Positions 51,334 through 59,553 of a stretch of DNA of 64,000 bases are shown here, in pieces (the first letter of the stretch is position 1; every line of letters starts with the position of its first letter). The notes under the pieces were generated by a model, which was not told where the DNA came from, ran no database searches, and worked only from the letters and a program-made list of their open reading frames with translations. The position numbers and the translations under genes were made by a program. The stretch is taken from assembly GCA_041498815.1 (NCBI GenBank), contig JBGQJC010000007.1:9065-73064 (forward strand). Direction: 5' to 3'. This DNA is from DATDPM01 sp041498815. GTDB taxonomy: Bacteria > Pseudomonadota > Alphaproteobacteria > DATDPM01.

Positions 51334-52173
51334 CTATTCGAAGAACTGCACGCGTTTGGCCGGCGGTAGCACCGAATTGAGCAGCATCTCGAGACGGCGC
51401 GGATTTTCCTGGCGAGCGATCGAAGATGCGGCCATCACATAGATGTTCTTGACCAAGATCTCCTCGCGCGAGTTGCGCTCGAGCTTGGAGGCGAGCGGCG
51501 AGAGCATCACATTCGCCAGCAGCGCGCCGTAGAACGTCGTGAGCAGCGCAACCGCCATCGCGGGCCCGATGGTCGAGGGGTCGTCCAGCCGGCCGAGCAT
51601 TTGAACCAGGCCGACGAGCGTCCCGATCAGGCCCATGGCCGGCGCCACCTCGGCGCCCTTGCGCAGCACGCTGGCGCCTTTGGCGTGGCGGCTCGCGGTC
51701 GCGGCGATCTCGCTCTTCAAGATCCGCTCGATGAGATCGCCCGTGGTGCCGTCCGCCACCATGGTGAGCGCCTGCTGCAAAAACGGCTCGGATTCCATTG
51801 TCGTCGCCGCCATCTGCAGCGCCAAAATTCCGGAGCGGCGCGCGTGAACCGCAAGTCCCAGCATTTGCAACGCCGCGCCGGAGGGATCGCGGCTGGTATG
51901 GAACAGGGTGCGGAACATCATCCGCTGTGCGTGATAAATCTCGGGCAGGCTGAAACACATGGTGGTGACGGCAAAGGTGCCGCCCACGACGATGAAGGCG
52001 GCAGGCAGATTGAGGAAGGCGGCGGGCGACCCGCCCATGGCGAGCGCCGCCACGATGAGCCCTATGGCCCCGCCCAGGCCCAAGAACGTCGCGCCGTCGA
52101 TCGAGCGGCGCGCGGGGCGCTCGAACGCCAGCGGCGCCAGGCTTCCTTCGGCGTTGGGGATGGAACTTGCCAT
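51334..52173 (-). CDS. motA: Flagellar motor stator protein MotA
   Basis: The protein has 279 residues with four transmembrane helices, e.g. ATFLGLGGAIGLIVAALAMG and FLNLPAAFIVVGGTFAVTTM, and the pair GAEVAPAMGLIGTLVGLVQM and IGPAMAVALLTTFYGALLAN. The PomA/MotA pattern (MASxIPN..., proline in helix 3) is complete. motB is not next to it. It lies in the fliF-type operon, 32 bases after fliN. Confidence 0.93.
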   Translation of the reverse strand: MASSIPNAEGSLAPLAFERPARRSIDGATFLGLGGAIGLIVAALAMGGSPAAFLNLPAAFIVVGGTFAVTTMCFSLPEIYHAQRMMFRTLFHTSRDPSGAALQMLGLAVHARRSGILALQMAATTMESEPFLQQALTMVADGTTGDLIERILKSEIAATASRHAKGASVLRKGAEVAPAMGLIGTLVGLVQMLGRLDDPSTIGPAMAVALLTTFYGALLANVMLSPLASKLERNSREEILVKNIYVMAASSIARQENPRRLEMLLNSVLPPAKRVQFFE

Positions 52174-52204
52174 CGGTCCTCTCGGGCGGCTTCCCTCGGA
52201 AACG

Positions 52205-52573
52205 CTACGCGCGGTCGGCTTTGATGATCTCGGTCATGGTGACGCCCAAACGGTCATCCACCACCACCACTTCGCCGCGCGCGACCAGGCGGTTGTTGAC
52301 GTAGATGTCGATCGCTTCGCCGACCTTGCGGTCGAGCTCGACGACGGCGCCTCGGCCCAGCTTCAAAAGCTGGCTCACCTGCATGGTCGCCTTGCCCAGC
52401 ACCGCCGAGACCTGAACCGGAATCTCGTAAACGGCCTCGAGCTCTTTGGCCTGGGTCGGGATGCGATTGGGATCGTCCGCTTCTTCCCCGATCGGCCGCG
52501 CCTTCTTGGGCGCCGCAGGTAACGGAGCCTCCGGTTCGAGCTCGGTCAACTCCAAGTCCTTTTCGTCGGCCAT
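52205..52573 (-). CDS. fliN: Flagellar motor switch protein FliN
   Basis: The protein has 122 residues. The C-terminal SpoA domain (VYEIPVQVSAVLGKATMQVS; LLKLGRGAVVELDRKVGEAI; RGEVVVVDDRLGVTMTEIIK) is typical of FliN in the C ring. Confidence 0.96.
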   Translation of the reverse strand: MADEKDLELTELEPEAPLPAAPKKARPIGEEADDPNRIPTQAKELEAVYEIPVQVSAVLGKATMQVSQLLKLGRGAVVELDRKVGEAIDIYVNNRLVARGEVVVVDDRLGVTMTEIIKADRA

Positions 52574-52582
52574 GAGGCCCTC

Positions 52583-53299
52583 CTATTCCGTCAAGCGTTG
52601 CGCGGCGTCCGGCGGCGCACCGGTCTCTTGGGGTGGCGTGCTTTTTGTTGCGGGGCTTGGGGCCGGAACCGAAAGCCCGGCGAAGAACCGCTCCACCACG
52701 CCGTCGATCTGACTCCACATCCATTCGGTGTCGTGCTCGGCCCCGCCGTCCGCCCATTCGACGCGGCAGTCGCCGGGCCTCAAGGCCTCATCGGCGATGA
52801 GCACCACCTTGCCGTCGTATCCGGCGCGCGCGGCCAGTCCCGCGACGCGCTCCTTGAGCGAGTCGAGAAGCGAATCATGCAGCCGCACCACGACGCGCGG
52901 CTCTTCCATCACGGCATTAAGACAAGACGCGACGACCGCCTCGATATCGGCCAGATTGGCGCTGCGGGCAAAGCCCGGGGTCAGCTTGCGCATCACCGCG
53001 ATCGCCGCCTGGACCGCGTCGCGCTTGATCGAATCGATTACGGTGCCGAGCGAGGCAACGGCCGCGGCCAGCCTTTCGTCGATCCGGGCCAGCGCCTGGG
53101 CCGCGAGCGTTTCGGCGGCGGCCCGCGTTTCCTCGGCACCCTGGGCGCGGCCGGCGGCAAAAGACTCGTCGCGGATCGCGGCAAGCTGCTCTTCGGTCAG
53201 CGCGACCGGGGGCTGCGCGCCGCGCCGGTTATCGGAGCGGCGCTCGGCCTCGACCGCATCGAAGCTGGTTTCGAACAAAAATTTCTGCGCCGCGACCAT
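52583..53299 (-). CDS. fliH: Flagellar assembly protein FliH
   Basis: The protein has 238 residues from ATG 53299; a GTG three codons earlier is possible. MVAAQKFLFETSFD is the typical start in alphaproteobacteria. A long helix with regular alanine and glutamate follows, then the FliH-like C-terminal domain. It regulates FliI. Located between fliG and fliN. Confidence 0.82.
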   Translation of the reverse strand: MVAAQKFLFETSFDAVEAERRSDNRRGAQPPVALTEEQLAAIRDESFAAGRAQGAEETRAAAETLAAQALARIDERLAAAVASLGTVIDSIKRDAVQAAIAVMRKLTPGFARSANLADIEAVVASCLNAVMEEPRVVVRLHDSLLDSLKERVAGLAARAGYDGKVVLIADEALRPGDCRVEWADGGAEHDTEWMWSQIDGVVERFFAGLSVPAPSPATKSTPPQETGAPPDAAQRLTE

Positions 53300-53311
53300 C
53301 ACTGCCACGCC

Positions 53312-54328
53312 CTAGTAAATCAACTCGTCGTCGCCCTTGGTGTCGGCGATCATGATCTCGCCCTTGGCCGCCAGGTCCTTGGCCACGGTCACCATCTGCA
53401 TCTGCGCTTCGTCCACGTCGCGCAGGCGCACCGGGCCCATCGCCTCCATGTCCTCGCGCAAGATTTTGGCCGCGCGTTCCGACATGTTGGTGAAGAACAG
53501 GTTGCGCAGCGCTTCGGAGGCGCCCTTGAGGCACAGACCCAGCTTCTCCTTGTCGAAATTGCGCAGCAGCGTCTGGATGCTGCCGGGATCGAGCTTGGCC
53601 AAGTCCTCGAACGTGAACATGAGGGCCTTGATGCGCTCCGCCGCATCGCGGTTGGTTTCCTCGAGCGCGGTCATGAAGCGGGACTCGGTGTTGCGGTCGA
53701 AATTGTTGAAGATTTCGGCCATCATCTCGTGGGCGTCGCGGCGGTTGGTGCGCGCCAGATTGCTCATGAACTCGGTGCGCAGAGTCCGCTCGACGTCGTC
53801 CAAAACCTCTTTTTGCACCGCCTCCATGCGCAGCATCCGGGTCACCACTTCCATGGCGAAGGATTCGGGCAGCGTGGCGAGCACGCGTGCGGCGTGATCC
53901 GACTTGATCTTGGAAAGAACGACGGCGACCGTCTGCGGGTATTCGTTCTTGAGGTAGTTGCCCAGCACCGACTCGTTTACGTTGCCGAGCTTGTCCCACA
54001 TGGTGCGACCCGCGGGGCCGCGGATCTCGTCCATGATGCCGTCGACGCGCTCGCGGCCTAAAATCTTTCCCAGCAGCCGTTCCGTGCTTTCGTAGGTGCC
54101 GACCAGCGAACCGGTGCTCGACACCTGCTCGGCGAACTCGACGAAGATGCGCTCGACGAGCGACGAACTCACCGTGCCCAAATTCGCCATCGCCTGGGAC
54201 AGCTCGCGAATCTCGTCGTCGTCCATCAGGTTGAAGACCTGCGAGATGTGTTCCTCGCCGACCGACAGCATCAAGATCGCGGCCTTCTCCTGGCCGCGCA
54301 GGGTGCGGTAATCTTCCTTCGCGGGCAT
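53312..54328 (-). CDS. fliG: Flagellar motor switch protein FliG
   Basis: The protein has 338 residues. N-terminal LRGQEKAAILMLSVGEEHIS, central FIHFHPQ-type ARM region, and the C-terminal domain with LMFTFEDLAKLDPGSIQTLL and the torque helix RLRDVDEAQMQMV, with charged residues for MotA. Confidence 0.96.
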   Translation of the reverse strand: MPAKEDYRTLRGQEKAAILMLSVGEEHISQVFNLMDDDEIRELSQAMANLGTVSSSLVERIFVEFAEQVSSTGSLVGTYESTERLLGKILGRERVDGIMDEIRGPAGRTMWDKLGNVNESVLGNYLKNEYPQTVAVVLSKIKSDHAARVLATLPESFAMEVVTRMLRMEAVQKEVLDDVERTLRTEFMSNLARTNRRDAHEMMAEIFNNFDRNTESRFMTALEETNRDAAERIKALMFTFEDLAKLDPGSIQTLLRNFDKEKLGLCLKGASEALRNLFFTNMSERAAKILREDMEAMGPVRLRDVDEAQMQMVTVAKDLAAKGEIMIADTKGDDELIY

Positions 54329-54351
54329 TCCCGGTTAACCCTTTTTCGCCG

Positions 54352-56034
54352 TTAGCCTTCTTGGAACATCCAGGTGCGGATGATCGAGACCGTCTCTTCG
54401 GGGTGCTTCTCGATGATCTCGCCGATTTTCTTGAGCGATGAGGCGCGCACCCGGCCCTCGACCTGTTCGAGGTCGATCATCTGCTCGAGTTCGTCATTGA
54501 CCGTGGATTGTTGCGCGCCCGGAAGTGCACCGCCGGCCTGGGGTCCGGGAAGCTTCGGGGCGGGTCCGCCCGATTGGTCGGCGAGCATCTCGGCTCCGGC
54601 CGGCTGGGGCCGCGGCAGGGACTCGATCAGGCGGGTCACCAGCGGCCGCACCACCAGCAGCAGCACGAGGAGCGCCACCACGCCCAGCACCACGATCTCG
54701 GCGATGCGCAGGTAATCGTCCTTGGTCAGGCCGAAAAGCGGCAGCGGGGCCTCCGCGGTTCCCGTTTCCTCTACGCTCGCGAACGGCATGTTGGCGAGCT
54801 GGACCACGTCGCCGCGTTCCTGGCTGAAGCCGATGGCCGAGCGCACGAGCTTTTCAAGCTGCTGCATCTCTGCATCCGAACGCGGCGTGTATTTCTTGGT
54901 GCCGTCGGGCGCCGTCACGGTGGTTCCGTCCAGCATGACCGCGACCGACAGGCGCTTGATGATCCCCGACTCGCGCACCTGATTTTTCACGGTCTTGGAA
55001 ATTTCGTAGTTCACCGTTTCCTCGGTGCGCGCGGATTTGTTGGAGCTGGTCGGCTCGGCGCCTCCCGGAGCCGTGGCGGCTGCATTCTGCTTGGTCTCGG
55101 GGAGGTTCTGGGCGACGCTTACTTGTTGCGGCGCCGCGCCCTTGTCGCTGCTGTCGGCCTTCTCTTCGACGGTCTGGGTGGAGCGCACCACTTGGCCATC
55201 GGGGTCGTAGGTCTCGGAATTGGTCGTGATGCGGTCGAAATCCATGTCGGCGGTGACCTCGGCCCGCACCTTGCCGGGTCCGACCGAGCGCTCCAGAAGC
55301 GTCTCGATGGTCTGCGCGAGATGAGTTTCGTAGGAAAGCCGCATGTCTTCGGCGCTCGTGCTCGATGCCCCTTCTTCGCTCCCGTTGTTCGGCCGTGCGA
55401 GAAGATTTCCCTTGTCGTCCACGACCGATATCCGGTTGGTTTTGAGGCCGGGCACCGCGGACGCGACCAGATTGGTGACCGCCGCCACCTGTTGCGGCGA
55501 GAAACGGTTGGCGCCGCGCAGCTTGAGCACGATCGAGGCGCTCGGGTCTTCCTTTTCGCGGCTGAACAACTGGTGGCGCGGCAGCACGAGGTGCACGCGC
55601 GCCGCTTCCACATTGTCGAGCGAGCGGATGGTACGCGCCAACTCGCCTTCGAGCGCGCGGAGCAAATTCACGTTTTGGACGAAATTGGTGGTGCCCAGCG
55701 CATCGGCCTTGTCGAACAACTCGTAACCGATGGAGCCTCCCGAGGGCAGGCCCTCTTCGGCCATGGACATGCGCAGCCGCAGCGCCCGGTCGCTCGGCAC
55801 ATACACCTGCGTCCCGTTGCCGCGCAGCTCGTAAGGGATCGCCATCGCGTCGAGCTTGGCCGCGATCTTGCCCGAGTCGGCCGCGTCCAGGTCGCTATAG
55901 AGAAGCGACATTTCCGGGCCGGTCAGGCGTGAAACGAGGAAGGCGAAGAAGGCGATGAAACCGACGGCGATCCCGGCCATCGCCAAAAGACGGACCGGCC
56001 CGAGATTGCGGAAGCTGTCCGAGACCGTAGCCAA
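54352..56034 (-). CDS. fliF: Flagellar MS-ring protein FliF
   Basis: The protein has 560 residues. Two transmembrane helices: near the start (LLAMAGIAVGFIAFFAFLVS) and near residue 440 (IVVLGVVALLVLLLVVRPLV). The periplasmic ring-building motif 1 domain has LVLPRHQLFSREKEDPSASI. Start TTG at 56034 with AAGGA. The C-terminal tail is FliG-binding. It heads the long minus-strand run that ends at 44001. Confidence 0.95.
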   Translation of the reverse strand: MATVSDSFRNLGPVRLLAMAGIAVGFIAFFAFLVSRLTGPEMSLLYSDLDAADSGKIAAKLDAMAIPYELRGNGTQVYVPSDRALRLRMSMAEEGLPSGGSIGYELFDKADALGTTNFVQNVNLLRALEGELARTIRSLDNVEAARVHLVLPRHQLFSREKEDPSASIVLKLRGANRFSPQQVAAVTNLVASAVPGLKTNRISVVDDKGNLLARPNNGSEEGASSTSAEDMRLSYETHLAQTIETLLERSVGPGKVRAEVTADMDFDRITTNSETYDPDGQVVRSTQTVEEKADSSDKGAAPQQVSVAQNLPETKQNAAATAPGGAEPTSSNKSARTEETVNYEISKTVKNQVRESGIIKRLSVAVMLDGTTVTAPDGTKKYTPRSDAEMQQLEKLVRSAIGFSQERGDVVQLANMPFASVEETGTAEAPLPLFGLTKDDYLRIAEIVVLGVVALLVLLLVVRPLVTRLIESLPRPQPAGAEMLADQSGGPAPKLPGPQAGGALPGAQQSTVNDELEQMIDLEQVEGRVRASSLKKIGEIIEKHPEETVSIIRTWMFQEG

Positions 56035-56130
56035 TTTCCGGATCCTTCGTGTCGCTGACGATGGTGGCGGAGGCCGCGGCGCGCCAAGCTTTCCGCGCGT
56101 CTGGCGGGGTTCAAGCTAGGTGGGCCTGGT

Positions 56131-56145
56131 GAAGATAGCGTTAAC
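56131..56145 (-). promoter_or_regulatory. Candidate CtrA box before fliF
   Basis: On the minus strand TTAACGCTATCTTCA is TTAA-N7-TTCA (one mismatch), 97 bases upstream of the fliF start. Early flagellar operons are CtrA targets in Caulobacter. Between fliF and sciP (56035-56291) no gene was found. Confidence 0.35.
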
Positions 56146-56291
56146 AGGCGGCAAGTTTTGCCGGGCCGGGGGAAGAATCTTCCCAGCTTGAAAATGCCAG
56201 CGAATCCAGGGCGATGAAAACACCGCCCCGGGTCGCGCCTAGACCAAGGTAGGGGGTGGCGGCTGTGGCCGGGTGCGGGCGAAACCGGGGG

Positions 56292-56603
56292 CTAAAATCC
56301 CCCGCCTGCGGCCTGTCTTTGAGAGCGGTAATCCTGAAGCCTGGTGACGCGCAGGCCGCGCAGCCCATGGGAATCGATCATGCGCTGCCAGGACAGGAAT
56401 TCTTCGATGGAAAGCTTGTAGCGCGCGCACGCTTCCTCGAGCGTGATGATGCCGCCACGCACTCCGGCCACAACCTCGGCCTTGCGCCGTATCACCCAAC
56501 GCTTGGTTTCGGGCGGCGGCAAGTCCTCGACGCGGACCAAATCGCCGCCGCCGGAGCCTGTCGGCCCCGCCTCGCGTCCGGAATGCCGGGTCAAATCAGT
56601 CAT
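56292..56603 (-). CDS. sciP: CtrA inhibitory protein SciP (DUF1153)
   Basis: The protein has 103 residues. The DUF1153 core LPPPETKRWVIRRKAEVVAG is followed by ACARYKLSIEEFLSWQRMID and GLRVTRLQDYR, the helix-turn-helix that binds CtrA-dependent promoters. In Caulobacter SciP blocks transcription from CtrA promoters in early S phase. Start ATG at 56603 with GGAAGG six bases before; the open frame continues upstream. Placed just upstream of fliF on the same strand. Confidence 0.9.
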   Translation of the reverse strand: MTDLTRHSGREAGPTGSGGGDLVRVEDLPPPETKRWVIRRKAEVVAGVRGGIITLEEACARYKLSIEEFLSWQRMIDSHGLRGLRVTRLQDYRSQRQAAGGGF

Positions 56604-56772
56604 CCGAAACCTTCCACCGACCGGCCTTTTCTGGCCTCCCGCCGTGGCCACGGCGCCGAAAGCGGCGCGGTGGGTTCTTCCCTGTTTTTGATTGGCCACA
56701 CCTTAAAAGTATCCCGCTTAAAAAACCGCTAATGAACAGGGTTAACGATTTGGGAAACCTTGGAAACCTTTG

Positions 56773-56786
56773 TTAAGACCCATTAA
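56773..56786 (-). promoter_or_regulatory. TTAA-N6-TTAA upstream of sciP
   Basis: The minus strand reads TTAATGGGTCTTAAC, two TTAA boxes six bases apart, about 170 bases upstream of the sciP start. The same N6 spacing occurs before ctrA. Not a canonical CtrA box (N7). Confidence 0.3.
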
Positions 56787-56793
56787 AGCCGAA

Positions 56794-56819
56794 GCCCGGC
56801 CGGATCGCTCCGGCCGGGC
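56794..56819 (-). terminator. Strong hairpin after flgE
   Basis: An 11-bp perfect stem GCCCGGCCGGA/TCCGGCCGGGC with a TCGC loop (GCGA on the minus strand), 35 bases after the flgE stop. The T run is poor (CTTCGGCTTTAAT), so it may need Rho or other help. Confidence 0.6.
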
Positions 56820-56853
56820 CCCCGTATCGTCCTTGCGCCATTCCGCCCAATGC

Positions 56854-58770
56854 CTAACGGATGATGTTGGTCAGATCGCTCAGCATCTGGTCGGAGACCG
56901 TGATCACCTTCGAGGCGGCCGAAAATGCGCGCTGGGCGATGATCATGTTGGTGAACTCCTCGGCCAGATCGACGGTCGAGGCTTCGAGGGCTCCGGCCTT
57001 GATCTTGCCCGCCGGGCCGCTCCCCGCGAAGTTGATGAGCGGATTGCCGGACGGCGTCGTCGTCTGGTAGGCGTTGCCGGTATGGGCGCCGAGCGCGTCG
57101 GGGTTCGAGAAGGTGGCGAGCGGAATCTTGTAGATCGAGCGCACCACGCCGTTGTCGAACAGCGCGCTCACGATCCCGTTGTCGTCGATCGACACGCCGC
57201 TGAAGTTGCCGAACGGCACGCCGTTCTGCTGGACGAAATTGGTCGTGAACACGTCCGAGAACTGGGTAAGCCCGTCGCCCAGGCCCACCGTGCCGAGATT
57301 GAGCGTCAGCCCGACGGTGGCGTTGGCGCCCGTGGTGAAGGTGATGTCGGCGGTCGAAACGCCGAAGCTGGCCGGGGTGCCGTCGCCGGCAAAAGTGATG
57401 CCGACCGCAGCGGGGTTGAACACGGGTACCGTGAATGCGGTATTCGGGACGGCGCCCACCGTCACGCCCGAGGCGTCGACGGCCAGCGAGGCGCCGGCCG
57501 CACTCTGCTGGATCAAGACCGATCCCGTGTTGCCGCCGGTACCCTGGGTCACCCGCGGGTCGCCGGCCGCGGTAACCAGGGTCGCAAGCGTGGCCGCGAG
57601 ACTGCCGCCGATGGTGACCGCGGTGTTGCCGCCGCCGACCACCGCATCGTTGTCGAACTCGAAGGTCGTGCCGCCGATGACGATCGTATCGCCGTCCACC
57701 GGATTGGCCGCAAAGTCGACGCGGCCGTTCTGGGCGGAAGCGAGCGCCGGAATCGTGAACGCCGTACTCTGGGCAACCTGCGCGGTCGCCGAGGCATCGA
57801 TGGTGATCGCGGGGGCAAACCCGTTCTGCTGGATCAAGATGGCGCTGTTGCTCGTTCCGGTGCCCTGCGTAAACCGTCCGTCGCCAAAGGCGGAAACCAG
57901 ATTTGCCACGGTGGTGGCGAGATCGGTGCCGATCGTAACCGAGGTATTACCGGCGCCCACCGCCGCATCGTTGTCGAACTCATAGGTTGTGCCGTCGACG
58001 GTGATCGTCTCGCCGTCCGTCGGCTGGCCCGAAAAATCCAGGCGTCCGGCCGCGGCGTAGGCGCCGCCGGTCGGGTTATTGAACGTGATCTGACCGGTGC
58101 CGTTTGGCGGCGTCGGGGTGACGTCCCACTGGTTGGGTCCCGATTTCGTCCAGGTGAGGCCCAGGTTGTGGGAAATGCCGAGCGAATCATAGATCACGAT
58201 ATTCGTATTCTCAACCGTCCCGTTCGGGACATTGGCGGGGAGATTGGCGCCGATCGCGATGTCGGTGGTGGGCGACGCGCTGCCCTTGATCACATTGACG
58301 TTGACGGTCTCGAGATCCTGGACCGTGCTGGTGTCAATTCCGGGAAGCACGTTGCCGACCGCGTCCGTCTGCCACCCTTGCAGATAGAAACCGCCGGTGT
58401 TGATGAGATTCCCGTTGAGGTCGGTCACGAATGAGCCGGCGCGGGTAAACAGATTGAGGCCCGTGTTTCCCCCCGCCGAATTGGTGTTGACGATGAAGAA
58501 GCCGCCGCCCGAAATCGCGATGTCGGTGGCCGATTCGCTGGCCTGAAGCAAGCCCTGACGGTTGATGAGCTGCTTGGGGTGCGACAGCACGCCACCCGAG
58601 GAATAGGCGGTCGCCGTGACTTGGTTCGTGACCAGAGTCGAGAAGTCGTTGACCGTGGCCTTGTAGCCGATGGTATTCAGATTCGAGATGTTGTCGGCAA
58701 TGATCGACAACGACTGGCTCTGGGCGCGAAGCCCGGTCACACCAGAGAACATGGCGCCGAAGAGGCTCAT
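56854..58770 (-). CDS. flgE: Flagellar hook protein FlgE with duplicated central domain
   Basis: The protein has 638 residues, longer than the 400 of typical FlgE. N-terminal SLFGAMFSGVTGLRAQSQSL and C-terminal LAEEFTNMIIAQRAFSAASK are the conserved D0 parts. Between lies a tandem repeat of about 107 residues: unit 1 begins GRLDFSGQPTDGETI (residue 242), unit 2 GRVDFAANPVDGDTI (residue 349); both include TTYEFDNDA/TTFEFDNDA and end QSTAFTIP/PNTAFTVP. This is an extra surface domain of the hook. Start ATG 58770. Confidence 0.93.
   Translation of the reverse strand: MSLFGAMFSGVTGLRAQSQSLSIIADNISNLNTIGYKATVNDFSTLVTNQVTATAYSSGGVLSHPKQLINRQGLLQASESATDIAISGGGFFIVNTNSAGGNTGLNLFTRAGSFVTDLNGNLINTGGFYLQGWQTDAVGNVLPGIDTSTVQDLETVNVNVIKGSASPTTDIAIGANLPANVPNGTVENTNIVIYDSLGISHNLGLTWTKSGPNQWDVTPTPPNGTGQITFNNPTGGAYAAAGRLDFSGQPTDGETITVDGTTYEFDNDAAVGAGNTSVTIGTDLATTVANLVSAFGDGRFTQGTGTSNSAILIQQNGFAPAITIDASATAQVAQSTAFTIPALASAQNGRVDFAANPVDGDTIVIGGTTFEFDNDAVVGGGNTAVTIGGSLAATLATLVTAAGDPRVTQGTGGNTGSVLIQQSAAGASLAVDASGVTVGAVPNTAFTVPVFNPAAVGITFAGDGTPASFGVSTADITFTTGANATVGLTLNLGTVGLGDGLTQFSDVFTTNFVQQNGVPFGNFSGVSIDDNGIVSALFDNGVVRSIYKIPLATFSNPDALGAHTGNAYQTTTPSGNPLINFAGSGPAGKIKAGALEASTVDLAEEFTNMIIAQRAFSAASKVITVSDQMLSDLTNIIR
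57421..58047 (-). repeat. Tandem duplication inside flgE
   Basis: Two in-frame copies with a period of 107 codons (about 58047-57751 and 57726-57421). The protein identity is about half, so the duplication is not recent. Confidence 0.85.
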
Positions 58771-58829
58771 CTGTCGTCTCCTTGATTCTGTCTAAGGCTC
58801 ATCCGTTACAAACCTTGAAACTCTTGCGT

Positions 58830-59543
58830 TCAGCTCGCGGGCGGCGCTGGCTGCGGCTCGCGCACCGAAATCACGTTGCCAAGTGCGACCGATCCCGCGT
58901 TCGTCTCCAGCACGACCTGTCCGCCGCTGAAGGAAACGCCCGTGACTTGGGCGACCGAAGTGGTTGAAGCCTGGATCGCATTGCCGGAACTGTCGAGCGC
59001 GACCAACCGGATCGAATAGGTGCCGTCGGGGAGTTGATTCCCGCCGTCATCAACGCCGTCCCAAACAAGCTTGTGCGATCCGGCCGCGGTCCCGCCCGGA
59101 ATCTGGCGCACGACCTGGCCCTGGCTGTCCAGAATCTGAATCGCGGTGCTCTTGCTCGAAGCCGGCAGCGTGTAATCCCATTCTGCGCTGCCGTTGGTAA
59201 GCGTCGCGGCGTCGCCCGGCGCCTCCACCATCTTGCCCAGGAACGAAACGGCGGTGGAACCCTGGGAGCTGCTCTGTGTCGAGATCAAATCGGAGAGCTT
59301 GCTGTTGGTGGCGATCTGCTGCTCGACCATGCTGAACTGGGCGAGCTGGCTGGTGAACTGCGTCGCGTCCATCGGCGAAAGCGGATCCTGGTTGCTCAAT
59401 TGCGTCGTCAGCAGCTTCAGGAAATTGTCGAAATTGGCCGACAGCTGCGACGTCGCCGTGCTCGTGTTTTGCGACGCGGTCGTCAGCCCTGCGACCGGCG
59501 AAGAGGCCGCGGGCGGGCCGGGATTGACGGATGCGGGCGTCAT
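58830..59543 (-). CDS. flgD: Flagellar hook cap protein FlgD
   Basis: The protein has 237 residues. Conserved FLKLLTTQLSNQDPLSPMDA is near residue 40; the C-terminal Ig/Tudor-like part has WDGVDDGGNQLPDGTYSI and VTGVSFSGGQVVLETNAG. Start ATG 59543 after GGAGAA. It caps the growing hook. Between fliK and flgE in the same operon. Confidence 0.95.
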   Translation of the reverse strand: MTPASVNPGPPAASSPVAGLTTASQNTSTATSQLSANFDNFLKLLTTQLSNQDPLSPMDATQFTSQLAQFSMVEQQIATNSKLSDLISTQSSSQGSTAVSFLGKMVEAPGDAATLTNGSAEWDYTLPASSKSTAIQILDSQGQVVRQIPGGTAAGSHKLVWDGVDDGGNQLPDGTYSIRLVALDSSGNAIQASTTSVAQVTGVSFSGGQVVLETNAGSVALGNVISVREPQPAPPAS

Positions 59544-59553
59544 GACCGTTCTC

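Noticed and set aside
56035..56180. Sigma54 promoter before fliF (CCGGCAAAACTTGCC)
   Set aside because: GG and GC are eight, not ten, bases apart; the sequence is better seen as a palindrome.
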